DNA of 63,728 nt from Cyanobium sp. PLM2.Bin73 (GTDB taxonomy: Bacteria; Cyanobacteriota; Cyanobacteriia; PCC-6307; Cyanobiaceae), in contig REEV01000071.1 of the NCBI GenBank assembly GCA_007694915.1, forward strand, positions 1-63,728, in the 5' to 3' direction. The notes under the pieces were generated by a model that was given only the letters and a program-made list of their open reading frames with translations, had not been told where the DNA came from and searched no databases. The position numbers were made by a program, and so were the translations under genes. Within the stretch, counting starts at the first letter, position 1. Each line of letters begins with the position of its first letter. Below, piece by piece: positions 7,958 through 16,564 of this stretch.

Positions 7958-10431
7958 GGGTTCGGGGCTTGGCCTGCGTGGACATGGGCATGCAGGGCCT
8001 GCCGGTAGCGCTGCCCCGTGGCCGTGATGGCGAGATGTTGCAGTGCCGAATCCGTGCTGGCTGGGCTTGCTGGCCTGCAGATGGCTTGCCGAAGCTGTTG
8101 GACGGCGATGCTGAGATCTGGCTCCCCCCAGGTGTGGCCCTCCGCATGGGCATAGGCCCCTGGGTGGATGCGGGTGGGGGTGCAGGGCACAAGGTGAAAG
8201 TTCTCTCCCTGGCAGAAGTCCACGTTTCCCCCCCAGGCGCTGGCCACCACCTGCAGCCCCAGGATCCCCGCCTCGGCGATTCCCCGCCCGAAGCCCTCGC
8301 TGCGGTGCAGCGAGAGAAACACATCACAGCTGCCGATCAGGGCCAGGAGCTCGCTGCGGCTGAGGTCCGCCTCGATCACCTGCAGGCGCGGATCCTGGGC
8401 CGCTTGCTGCTGCAGCCGCTCCCACTGCGGATTGGCTGAACCCGGACGCAGCGCCTTGATCACCAGCTGCACGTTCTGCTGGCTGCCTTGCGGGAAGGCC
8501 TGCTGGAAGGCCTGAATCGCTCCCCAGGGGTTCTTGCGCTCCAGCGACGACTTCACGTCAAACACGAACAGCACCAGGGTGGCCTCAGGGTCGAGCCCCC
8601 AGCGTTCGCGGGTGGCGCGGCGGCGCCCTGGCGTGCGGAATTGCTCGGGGTGATCGATGTGCACCGCCATCGGCATCACCCGCAGCGGCCTGCTGACTGG
8701 ATCGCTGAAGGGTTCCAGCGCCTTGGCGGTGAAGGTGCTGGAGGGCCAGAGCCCGTCCGCCAGCGGAATCAGGCACTCCCAGGCCTGCGGCCAGGTCTGG
8801 GTTTCCCAGGGCCAGGCCACGATCGTGGTGCGGCCCCGCTGCTGCGCCAGCCCCTCCCGGGCGATCCAGGCGCCATGACTGGGCGCGGCCAGGCACACCA
8901 GGTTGAAGCGATAGGGGCCCAGCTCTCCTGGCGGCAGGGTGTGGGGCTCCAAGCTGCGGTCGCTGGCGGCGGCACCGTTGTTGGCGGGCACGTTCACCGC
9001 GCAATAGGGGACACCCGCGCTCTCCAGAGCAAGAGCGGCCATGCGCACGTCCTCGCCGATGCCGAACATCTCGAAGGCATGGCCGATCAGGTTCACCCCG
9101 AAGGGCCGCAGTTCCGGCGGCGCAGCCGGATCCTCCTCCCAGGGCTCAGCTTCCAGGATGCCCGCCGCCGTCAGGCGCAGATGTGGACAGCAGGCAGCAC
9201 CCTGCTCGGCCCACCAGCCGGCAAAGGCCTCCAACCCATCGGCTGGCGGGTAGCGCTGCTGCAGCGAGGGTTCCCCCAGCCAGTGGAGCAGTGCCACCAG
9301 CGGCACGCCCTCCACCGGCCGGTTCAGCAACGCAGTCAGTTCGCTGTCCTGTCGCAGCAGCCGATACTGGCTCCATAGTTCCGGACTCAGCAGGCGTTCG
9401 GCCAACCTCACATGCGGCCCCCAGGGGGAACCCAGCTGCAGGGCGCCCAGCTCGGGGTGCAACAGGTTGCGCAGCAGGGTGACACACCACAAGCGCTCCA
9501 GTCCCCCCTGTGCCAGCAGCTGCTCAGCCCGTTGCTGCCAGGGCCTGATCTGCGGATCGAGGCCCCAGCCCACCCGCAAACGCCGCCAGGTACCGGCATC
9601 GAAGCAAGGGCGGGCCTCCTCCAGCGCGGTCTCCAGTTCCTGGAGGGCGGTGGAGCCAACCGCCACCTGGGCTTCGCCCCGCTGCAGCTGCAGCCCGTAG
9701 CGATGCAGCAGCTCCCCAGGAGCCTGGCCCCAGCGCGCCGCCAGTTGCTCGGTCAACTCCAGGGCTCGCCGACGGCAGCGTCCCGGTTGCTGCCAGTCGC
9801 TGAGCTGGTGGGTGCGCACCCACACCTCCGGCACCACCACCAGCCGCTCACCGCAGCGCTCGAGGGCCTGCAGCAGCCAGAGCTCGCGGTAGCTGGCGGT
9901 GAGCTGCTCAGGCAGAGGGCCCAACAGAGCGCGCCGAGAGCGGTTCCAGCTGACGGCCCCTGGGCAGAGCAGCTGCTGCTCCAGCCGCTGGCCAAGCTCA
10001 GCGTCAGCGCTGAGGGTGTAATAGTCCCGCACACAGCTGCCGTCGCCATCCAGCTCCTCTCCTTCCCCGGCGATCAGAAGCGCTTCGGGATGCCGGGCCG
10101 CCACCTGCGCCCAGCTCTGGAGAGAGTTCTCCAGCAAGGTGTCGTCCGCCTCCAGCCACCAGATCCAGGGGCTCCGGGCCAGCGCCGCCGCCTGGTTGAG
10201 CGCCATTGCCTCTGTGGCCGGTTCCCCGCCAGGGTCCGAGATCCAGAGCAGCTGGGGATCCCTGGAGCAGAGCAAGGTCAACGCCTCGAACCCCTGCGAC
10301 GTGAGCTGCCAGGGCACCAGCTGGACCTCGATGGCCAGACCAGCGGCTCGCTGCGCTGCCCGGATGCTGGCCACAGTCGCGGCCAGACCAGTGGAGTGCC
10401 CGCAGCAGAGCAGCTGAACGGTCAGATCCAT
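7954..10431 (-). CDS. bifunctional GT2-GT4 glycosyltransferase
   Basis: This 825-residue fusion has two halves. Residues 1 to about 310 form a GT2-like half, with WWLEADDTLLEN near 90 and a tail RYGLQLQRGEAQ near 245 paralogous to the GT2 at 5982. The first GT2 motif is weak. From about 440 a GT4 half follows: FGVNLIGHAFEMFGIGEDVR near 444, VLFVFDVKSSLERKNPWGAI near 620, and the nucleotide-sugar motif HRSEGFGRGIAEAG near 707. The protein may add two sugars in succession, which is inference. The stop is coupled to the GT90 gene by a four-base overlap. It is divergent from the GT4-like gene that begins at 10545. Confidence 0.85.
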   Translation of the reverse strand: MDLTVQLLCCGHSTGLAATVASIRAAQRAAGLAIEVQLVPWQLTSQGFEALTLLCSRDPQLLWISDPGGEPATEAMALNQAAALARSPWIWWLEADDTLLENSLQSWAQVAARHPEALLIAGEGEELDGDGSCVRDYYTLSADAELGQRLEQQLLCPGAVSWNRSRRALLGPLPEQLTASYRELWLLQALERCGERLVVVPEVWVRTHQLSDWQQPGRCRRRALELTEQLAARWGQAPGELLHRYGLQLQRGEAQVAVGSTALQELETALEEARPCFDAGTWRRLRVGWGLDPQIRPWQQRAEQLLAQGGLERLWCVTLLRNLLHPELGALQLGSPWGPHVRLAERLLSPELWSQYRLLRQDSELTALLNRPVEGVPLVALLHWLGEPSLQQRYPPADGLEAFAGWWAEQGAACCPHLRLTAAGILEAEPWEEDPAAPPELRPFGVNLIGHAFEMFGIGEDVRMAALALESAGVPYCAVNVPANNGAAASDRSLEPHTLPPGELGPYRFNLVCLAAPSHGAWIAREGLAQQRGRTTIVAWPWETQTWPQAWECLIPLADGLWPSSTFTAKALEPFSDPVSRPLRVMPMAVHIDHPEQFRTPGRRRATRERWGLDPEATLVLFVFDVKSSLERKNPWGAIQAFQQAFPQGSQQNVQLVIKALRPGSANPQWERLQQQAAQDPRLQVIEADLSRSELLALIGSCDVFLSLHRSEGFGRGIAEAGILGLQVVASAWGGNVDFCQGENFHLVPCTPTRIHPGAYAHAEGHTWGEPDLSIAVQQLRQAICRPASPASTDSALQHLAITATGQRYRQALHAHVHAGQAPNP

Positions 10432-10544
10432 GAAGGCGTTCAGTGCTGATCTCCAGGCTCGGCAGGAGTTTTGACGCTAGGTCAGGCCGGTTCTCATCCT
10501 CTGCGACAGTGGCGTTCCAAGCAGCTGGCGGCACCGACAGGCTC

Positions 10545-11612
10545 ATGCGCATCGGGGTGATCGCTCAGGCGCCGGGTGGTCCCCTCACCAGTTCGGCCTG
10601 GATCCGTCTGCTGCTGCCGCTCCAGCGGCTTGAGCGGCAGGGTCTCTGCCAGCTGCACACGCTGCCCCCGCTCGCTGATCCGGCCAGCCCCGTGGAACTC
10701 CCGGAATCGCTAGATCGCCTGATCGTCCAGAGAAACGCTTGCCCCGCATTGCCCCAGGCCGCGGCGCTGGTGGCGGCCTGTCGGCAACGGAGAATTCCGC
10801 TCGTGTTCGATCTGGATGACGCGCTCTTCGCGTTGCCGGCCGACCATCCCGAGCGGCAGCAGTACGCCCCAGCGCTGCCCGCACTCGATCACCTGCTTGC
10901 TGAGGTTGATCTGCGGGTGTTCTCCACCCCCACCCTGGCGCGCCTGTGTCAGGAGCGGGCCAGCCTGCACGGCTATCGCGCCGGTCCCCAGACCCTGCTT
11001 GCCAACGGTCTTGATCTGGAGCTGTGGGGAGAGTGCCGCGGCTTCCCCCGCCGCAGTGGTGAGGAACCGCTCCGGCTGCTCTACGTGGGCACCACCACCC
11101 ACCAGGCCGACCTGGATCTGGTGCTGCCGGAGCTCGATCGCCTGGCAGGCCGTCAGCCGGGCAGCTTCCAGCTCACGGTGGTGGGCGGTGCGCCATCGCT
11201 CACTCCCCGACCCTGGCTGCAGGTGCGCAAGGTTCCGCTCTCCTGCCGGCGCTACCCACACTTCGTGCGCTGGTTACAGCGCCTGCCCCGCCACGACCTG
11301 GGCCTGGCACCGCTGGTGGCCAACCCGTTCAACGGGGCCAAGAGCAACCTCAAGCTGCTCGATTACGCCGCGCTGGGCCTGGGATGCCTCTGCTCACCGG
11401 GTCCGGCCTATGAGGCCGCGATCGTTGCCGATCTGGCACTCGCCGCTGAACCCTGGCAATGGGGAGAACGGCTGCGCTGGGCCGCCGCCCACCGCCCACA
11501 GCTGCGCCGGCTGGCCCAGGCTGCCCACCGCGAGTTGCGGAGCATCCACAACAGCGCGGTGATGGCGAGCGGCTGGCGCGCCATTCTCGAGGGAGCAACG
11601 GTTCAGGTCTGA
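10545..11612 (+). CDS. GT4-like glycosyltransferase
   Basis: This 355-residue GT-B fold enzyme has MRIGVIAQAPGGPLTSSAWI at the N-terminus, VFDLDDALFAL near residue 87, LLYVGTTTHQADL near 180, and NPFNGAKSNLKLLDYAALG near 260, the GT4 donor-binding region. The ATG at 10545 is chosen because it begins the Rossmann strand; the frame is open from 10443. The last third is clearly homologous to a broken gene at 12368-12580. It lies inside the 19-bp repeats. Substrate unknown. Confidence 0.75.
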   Translation: MRIGVIAQAPGGPLTSSAWIRLLLPLQRLERQGLCQLHTLPPLADPASPVELPESLDRLIVQRNACPALPQAAALVAACRQRRIPLVFDLDDALFALPADHPERQQYAPALPALDHLLAEVDLRVFSTPTLARLCQERASLHGYRAGPQTLLANGLDLELWGECRGFPRRSGEEPLRLLYVGTTTHQADLDLVLPELDRLAGRQPGSFQLTVVGGAPSLTPRPWLQVRKVPLSCRRYPHFVRWLQRLPRHDLGLAPLVANPFNGAKSNLKLLDYAALGLGCLCSPGPAYEAAIVADLALAAEPWQWGERLRWAAAHRPQLRRLAQAAHRELRSIHNSAVMASGWRAILEGATVQV

Positions 11613-11633
11613 GGCCGGCTCGCGCGCGCGGGG

Positions 11634-12215
11634 TCAGCAACTGGACGCGGCTTCGTCAGGATCACCAGTGCCCGGAGCCATCCAGCGGACAGATACTTGG
11701 CGGCGGCTTCGCTGGCCTCCAGGTTGGCCGGCCGGTCCCTGCTGCAGTAAGTGAGGCACCACAATCCGCGCAAGCATCCTGCAGAAGTCGTCCCAGCTGC
11801 GGTACCGGCTGGAACCATCCACCGTGGGCAGCGGCCTGCCGCAATCACGCAATCGGGTCAGGAAGCTGTGGCGATGCAGCCGGTAGCCCTCTCCCCGCTT
11901 GCCGCCATCGGCACAGCGGAGAAAGTAGAGAACCGCTTTGCCGCAGCAGTAGCGCTGCAGCCCGTGCCCCCGTACCCGCGGCCGGCTGATCCGCAGGGGT
12001 AGCTCACCGAGGAACCGACGCACGGCCATCACCGTGGCCAGCTCCCTGGCCTCCCACCAGCCTTCAGCGGAGCCAGCGTCCCCGGCCGTGGTGTGGATGA
12101 ACACTACCGGCCACTGCCCTGCGTCAAGCTGGCGGGCGGGGTGTTCGCCACGAAACAGCATCCAGTCGTCCTGGTGGTCCACCGCATACGCATGGAGCCC
12201 ATCGCGAGGAGCCAT
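11634..12215 (-). pseudogene. PIG-L-type deacetylase, C-terminally truncated
   Basis: The first 155 or so residues match the DHQDDW subgroup of PIG-L (LmbE-like) deacetylases. AVDHQDDWMLFRGE supplies the first metal-binding motif. VVFIHTTAGDAG and WWEARELATVMAVR, then VLYFLRCADG and TVDGSSRYRSWDDF, follow in the usual order. The third metal-binding motif (HxDH type) that should follow is absent. From about 11745 the frame runs into unrelated sequence (RSRRQVSVRW), so the enzyme is probably dead. Another frame there is open (EASEAAAKYLSAGWLRALV), perhaps the end of a second gene. Starts at ATG 12215 or GTG 12218 overlap an upstream stop. Confidence 0.65.
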
Positions 12216-12344
12216 CACAAAGCCACCCCCACCTTCCAGTCACGAGGGTCGTTGCAGCTCTGGTAGCTGGCATGGCAGGAGAAGGGCACATCGAACAGCT
12301 CCCCGAACACACGGGTGTCCGACGACAATCTGGTTAAGCACCCA
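12215..12344 (-). pseudogene. C-terminal gene remnant next to the right repeat
   Basis: An open frame reading in from the right repeat ends TGA at 12217-12215, overlapping the PIG-L start. It encodes SDTRVFGELFDVPFSCHA followed by SYQSCNDPRDWKVGVAL, which reads like a genuine protein C-terminus. I do not recognise the family. No start is present on the inner side of the repeat, so only a fragment remains. Confidence 0.35.
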
Positions 12345-12366
12345 TCAACCTGATTGACATCTGACA
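12345..12366. repeat. right 19-bp repeat
   Basis: Bases 12348-12366 (ACCTGATTGACATCTGACA) are the perfect inverse of 1172-1190. Bases 12345-12363 are identical, in direct orientation, to 1201-1219. The outer tip ends ACA, pairing with the TGT tip on the left. Glycosyltransferase homology starts at 12368, two bases after the tip. No matching target-site duplication is visible (CCTCGGC on the left, CTGCTCT on the right). Confidence 0.85.
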
Positions 12367-12367
12367 C

Positions 12368-12740
12368 TGCTCTCCCGAAACTGCCTATGACCAAGAGATC
12401 GCTGAAGGACTGGCACTCCCCGCCGCCCCCCACCGCTGGACACGAGAACTGCGCTGGGCCGAAGCCCATCGTCCAGCACTCTGGCGCCTGGCTAAGAGGG
12501 CCCAACTAGAGCTACTAGCCCGGTGCAACGCCGACACCATGTCCCACCAATGGCTGAGCGTTCTGACAGCCACAACAGCGTCTCGACCAAGAAAAAGAAC
12601 ATCTGCACGCCAATGCTCATCTCCAAGCCCTTGAGCAGGATGAAGATACAGAAAGCAGTCTCAATAGATTCGTTAAAGTGAACGAAGGTCACGCTCGGAT
12701 CCCTGCCATTGAACCAACCTCCACACTACGCCCGCCCTAA
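12368..12740 (+). pseudogene. 3' fragment of a GT4-like glycosyltransferase
   Basis: From 12368 the frame reads CSPETAYDQEIAEGLAL and then RELRWAEAHRPALWRLAKRA. It aligns without gaps to CSPGPAYEAAIVADLAL and RLRWAAAHRPQLRRLAQAA near the end of the intact enzyme at 10545-11612. Near 12560 the coding sense moves by one base into a charged helical tail (LDQEKEHLHANAHLQALEQ) that stops at 12740. Everything upstream of the CSP motif is missing, cut off at the right 19-bp repeat, so this is a dead fragment. Confidence 0.75.
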
Positions 12741-13002
12741 AAGATCAGACCTCACTTTGTGTCTTGAGGCCATTAGATTAAAGAAGTGCCGCTGGGAGCA
12801 CGATACGCAGACGAAAGGAAGCCACGTTACGAACGGCAATAGACGTATCAATATCAGACCTATTTTATTTATCCAAAAGGGACAGAGATTATAGCGCATA
12901 GCCTAATCACTCAAAAGTGACAAGTTCAGATTTTTCTGTTTCTCCTCAAAGGCCCCATGCAACCGCGCGAATGATGTCACTAGAAGAAAATCCTTCAACA
13001 CG
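12741..13002. other. AT-richer intergenic leader, nothing recognised
   Basis: These 262 bases precede the GT92-like gene and are noticeably richer in A and T than the flanks. A 61-codon open frame at 12709-12894 has no recognisable motif and no good start. The stretch probably contains the promoter of the 13003 gene, but I cannot place a confident -35/-10 pair. Confidence 0.4.
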
Positions 13003-14043
13003 ATGAGCCTTACCCCTGAACAACAGATGTCTTTCGGCGTTCTAGCACTTTTTAAAAACGAAGCAGGCAATATTGCCGAATGGATAAACCATTACCTATC
13101 ACAGGGCGCCTCCAAGATCGTGCTGGTTAATAATGGCTCAGATGACGACTGGAGCGGACAGATCGGGGAGTCAAACGGGGCAGATATGGTTGAAGTCCTT
13201 CATGACAATCGCAAGCATGCTCAGGTCGATATCTATAGAGACGCCTTAGCTGGCAATAGATTTCCAAACGAGACATGGCTGTTGGTGTGCGATTTAGATG
13301 AGTTTGCCTATGCCAGATTTGGCTATGGAAATATCCACGATTACTTATCTCGCGCATCACTTAAGGGTGTCGGTGCTATAATGCTTCCTTGGAAAAGCTT
13401 TGGCTCATCAGGATTTAATAGACAGCCAAGAGGAGTACGCGAAAGTTTCCTTTACAGAGCGACGGCCCCATTCCCAGAGCCCCATCCAGGATACAGCAGG
13501 GGAAAGTACCTTTGTCGCATAGGCTACACTCATGATCTTTGCGTTCACCACCCAATCCTCAGGAAGGGCAAGTACATACTATCAACAGGGCGTGATATAT
13601 CCAGGCATTCAGACTTAATCAGGCTGGGCTATGTACCTAACAGCGAGAAGCAACAAGCATTAAGCGTACTACATTTAAATCATTATCCAGTTCAAAGCAG
13701 AGACTACTTTTTTAACATCAAGGCCAAAAGGGGAGATGCCTATTTCAAGACACCACGCCTGCAGACAAAAGACAATAGCTACTTTAACAAGTTTAACAAG
13801 AACGATGTTTTTGATGATGAGCTCTCACGTCTTACTGGCAAACAGACAAGTCGCCACAACCTTGAATCAAGCCAATATGAAGCTTTTAAAGCACTCTCAA
13901 AAAAAGATCACTTCATCAAGAAACAGCTCAGACTCGCCAAGCGAAGAGCAGTTATCGACACTGCCCAGTCAATAGGGTTTACGCTTAGCCTAAGCGATTT
14001 TATCAGCAGAGCTAGACACTGCGGGGAAACCACGTTAGAGTAA
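13003..14043 (+). CDS. GT92/GT2-like glycosyltransferase with Nif11-like tail
   Basis: The first 240 or so residues fit the GT92-like family of GT-A glycosyltransferases: FKNEAGNIAEWINHYLSQGA near residue 17, IVLVNNGSDDDW near 38, LVCDLDEFAY near 92 (the DxD-type metal site), and a conserved HLNHYPVQS near 224. The last 50 residues are different. SQYEAFKALSKKDHFIKKQL followed by AVIDTAQSIGFTLSLSDF resembles a Nif11 domain (the leader-like helix with the late Gly-Phe and Leu-Ser motif). It aligns without gaps to the small ORF at 17466-17681. The gene is AT-richer than its neighbours, suggesting recent transfer. What the tail does is unknown. Confidence 0.75.
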   Translation: MSLTPEQQMSFGVLALFKNEAGNIAEWINHYLSQGASKIVLVNNGSDDDWSGQIGESNGADMVEVLHDNRKHAQVDIYRDALAGNRFPNETWLLVCDLDEFAYARFGYGNIHDYLSRASLKGVGAIMLPWKSFGSSGFNRQPRGVRESFLYRATAPFPEPHPGYSRGKYLCRIGYTHDLCVHHPILRKGKYILSTGRDISRHSDLIRLGYVPNSEKQQALSVLHLNHYPVQSRDYFFNIKAKRGDAYFKTPRLQTKDNSYFNKFNKNDVFDDELSRLTGKQTSRHNLESSQYEAFKALSKKDHFIKKQLRLAKRRAVIDTAQSIGFTLSLSDFISRARHCGETTLE

Positions 14044-14132
14044 ACTTAAGGCTTTACCTTGGGCAGACTGCGGAAAATCCAGCTTGACTCCCCGAGACCA
14101 TGACGCTGTAATCACAGATTAGGACTGGGTTC

Positions 14133-14282
14133 ATGGGTAGCAAGCAGCTGGGGTTCGGCAATTACGAGCAGGTCATCGCCAAGAAACGCAGCAAGCGCCA
14201 GAAGTTCTCCGTCGACAGAAAGCTCCCTAAGAAAGAGGTGATCGCTTCCACCGCAGATGTTCTGAACGCTTCACGCCGATAA
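14133..14282 (+). pseudogene. IS5-family transposase N-terminal relic
   Basis: This 49-codon frame begins MGSKQLGFGNYEQVIAKKRS and continues KRQKF, the typical start of IS5-type transposases (MGGKQLGFSDYE... in intact relatives). After about 30 residues the similarity is lost and the frame stops at 14282. No DDE catalytic domain is left. The relic marks an old insertion between the glycan genes. Confidence 0.7.
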
Positions 14283-14709
14283 CATAGATGAAGATCGGCC
14301 TAATTCAGCTGAGAAGTCGCCCATGGTTTTCCACATGTATGAGCCTAAGCCTCGTCACCAACTCTTGTTTCAGGGGATGTTTCCTGCTCTTTGGCGGAAA
14401 GCTCTCTGGTGATAATCGCCTAGAATTCAATTGAAAGAGCAGAGATTTCTTCTTGAATACAGCCTAAGGCAAAATTTGGCGCTGTCTCTCTTCTGGCCTG
14501 AACGACACTAAAATCCTAGCAATACCAGAAGCTTACTTTTGCCTGGATGCTCGTAAGAGTAAATTGACGCAAATACGCCGTGGCATTGAGATTTGCCACG
14601 GGCTCCCACTGAAACCAGCCATATCATTCTCTGACAAGACTCACCAATAGTGCAATCAGTAGCAAGCAAGCAGACATCCCTAACTCACTGACTATCTCTC
14701 GTAAATAAT
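14283..14709. other. intergenic, AT-rich, no gene
   Basis: No open frame here has a recognisable product. The stretch contains one good inverted repeat at 14578-14601 (listed separately) and several AT-rich tracts. It lies downstream of the minus-strand gene ending at 14710. It is probably decayed insertion-sequence DNA plus a 3' untranslated region. Confidence 0.5.
14578..14601 (-). terminator. possible 3' stem-loop of the 14710 gene
   Basis: CCGTGGCA (14578-14585) pairs perfectly with TGCCACGG (14594-14601) around an 8-base loop. It lies 109 bases past the stop of the minus-strand gene. There is no run of T after the stem on either strand, so a classic intrinsic terminator is not shown. 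It may be an RNA-stabilising stem or part of an insertion-sequence end. Confidence 0.3.
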
Positions 14710-16494
14710 TCAGCCATGTGTCGAGGCACTTTCAGGAATGGGCAACGGCGTAAGAGGCCTACAGGCTGGAAAACCCTGTTCAGTCAGCACCTCGACAAGG
14801 ACGTTATACAAAGCTTGCCAGGGAAGACTGTAATTTACATAGCCAGTTGGAGTGCTAGAATCACTCCTGTCTTGCACCAGTCCTGGATCAATCTCACGGG
14901 TTTTGTGATGAATATGCTGTTGTTTTGCGGCCATCATTCGGCGCCCCATGTGGCCCACCCCTGGCTTACCGCAAATCCGTGCCACGTTGAGGGACCCAGT
15001 GGTGTAGTTTGCCAAGAAGGCATCCACCGCTAGCCCCACGCGAACTTTCTCCAACAGGGGCAAACCAGCGATGACTGCAACCCTGCCACGGCTGCGAAAG
15101 TGCAATTTGCGAATGATGCGCTGAATCACCCGGTCATCTCGACGGGCTTCCCTGCGGTGGTAGTCGGAAGTCACCAGCGGCGGAGTCCAGCCATCGAACA
15201 CCACCCCCATCGATGGGAACAACTCATGCAAGGCATTCAGGAGAGCGGCCGTGCCCTCCACCTGTTCCAACCAGCTGCGTTTCTGACCCGTGATGCCCAC
15301 CCAAAGCAAAGGCCTGCAGCGCTGGAGGGCCTCCAAATGGCCATGGGCGGCCAGCTCAGAGGAGCTGAGCGCGAGCTCGCGCAAGGGCCCATCCACGGCT
15401 GCCGCAAGTCGGCGCATCGCCGGCTGGTCGGCCCGAGTGTGGAACAGGAACCCCAGTTGCAGGAGATAGCAACCTTGGTTCTGACTGAGGGCATTGAGCT
15501 GCTCCAAGCTGTGACGTTGGTGGGTCATGCCAAGGCCAAGGGCGGCGCTGAGGTCGACAAAGGCTTCATCCGCCTTGGAATACAGGGCATCGCCGGTACC
15601 CAACTCGCCCGCCTCCAGCACAGACTGCAGGCCTAACAAACTGTCGTACAAACAGTGATATGGACGCGAATGCCCCACCAAGAACCCGCCAAAAGTGGCT
15701 GGAGTGGTAGCCATAAGAAACTCGGGTGTACGACAGAGTATTCGCAAACAGTCCCCCACTCGTTGGGCGTCAAGATGGCAAACCAACACCATCAGATTGA
15801 GCCCTGGCAGGAGGATGGCATCACTGCTGCTCACCCCCTGAAAAACGAGAAACCGCTGCTCCCCCTCCTGGATCAGGAGCAGGTTCCAGTTGAGTACCAA
15901 TCGGCTTGCCAGCACGGTGCCATCGTCTACGCCCAGCACACTCGGAAAACGACCCCGATGGCGCAGCCGAGCCGCCTCCACCACCAGTTGCTCACTGGCA
16001 GCATGGTCACAAAAGTAAGCCAGTGCCGGTGGCTTGCTGGCAGAGGACATCACATGCACCGCCCCCAGAGCTGTATTGGCAATCCGCCCAAGCTCTGCTG
16101 ATGGAAGCGTAGAGGCCTGGCCCGAAAAGAAGCTCTGCCACTGCTGCTGTTCCTCTGCTTCTGTGCGAAGAATACGCAGTCGTAGGCACAGCCGCCGATG
16201 GCGCTCTGTGCCGAGCCATAAATCCAGAGTGCTGCCTAGGTCGGCCACAGCCAGCCGACCACGAAACGCCAGCTCTTGATCTTGTGCATGGAGAGTCCAG
16301 ATCCAGCGACTCAACTCGCTGACCAGCTCCAGGTTGAGCGGGAGATGATGGTGGAGGGCGAGATCAGGGTTACCTGTGGAGGCACTCAGGCGCCCAGCCA
16401 ACTCCACCTGCTCATCCTGCACCTCCAACAAGTCGACCGAGGCGATCACACCAAAGCCGTCTTCGGCTCGCCAGTCCACCACTTCAACCTGCAT
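14710..16494 (-). CDS. unknown 594-residue protein of the glycan locus
   Basis: I do not recognise the family. No signal peptide or membrane segment is evident. The C-terminal half has features reminiscent of a GT-B transferase: LLWVGITGQKRSWLEQVEG near residue 400, FPSMGVVFDGWTPP near 428, AVIAGLPLLEKVRVG near 470, and NYTTGSLNVARICGKPGVGH near 490. These resemble nucleotide-sugar or glycan-transferase loops but carry no diagnostic motif. The N-terminal half, with many beta-strand-like stretches, is unlike anything I know. It starts 70 bases from the divergent methyltransferase gene and lies among glycosyltransferases, so a role in the same glycan is likely. That is inference. Confidence 0.5.
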   Translation of the reverse strand: MQVEVVDWRAEDGFGVIASVDLLEVQDEQVELAGRLSASTGNPDLALHHHLPLNLELVSELSRWIWTLHAQDQELAFRGRLAVADLGSTLDLWLGTERHRRLCLRLRILRTEAEEQQQWQSFFSGQASTLPSAELGRIANTALGAVHVMSSASKPPALAYFCDHAASEQLVVEAARLRHRGRFPSVLGVDDGTVLASRLVLNWNLLLIQEGEQRFLVFQGVSSSDAILLPGLNLMVLVCHLDAQRVGDCLRILCRTPEFLMATTPATFGGFLVGHSRPYHCLYDSLLGLQSVLEAGELGTGDALYSKADEAFVDLSAALGLGMTHQRHSLEQLNALSQNQGCYLLQLGFLFHTRADQPAMRRLAAAVDGPLRELALSSSELAAHGHLEALQRCRPLLWVGITGQKRSWLEQVEGTAALLNALHELFPSMGVVFDGWTPPLVTSDYHRREARRDDRVIQRIIRKLHFRSRGRVAVIAGLPLLEKVRVGLAVDAFLANYTTGSLNVARICGKPGVGHMGRRMMAAKQQHIHHKTREIDPGLVQDRSDSSTPTGYVNYSLPWQALYNVLVEVLTEQGFPACRPLTPLPIPESASTHG

Positions 16495-16564
16495 CGGCTA
16501 ACCTCTTCCCAATCACCGTCCATGCCACCCTACCAGCAGAATAGATCATGGAATAACAAAGGCC

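Noticed and set aside
12709-12894. Possible 61-codon gene upstream of the GT92-like gene
   Set aside because: No motif, no credible start signal, and it overlaps the tail of the broken glycosyltransferase.
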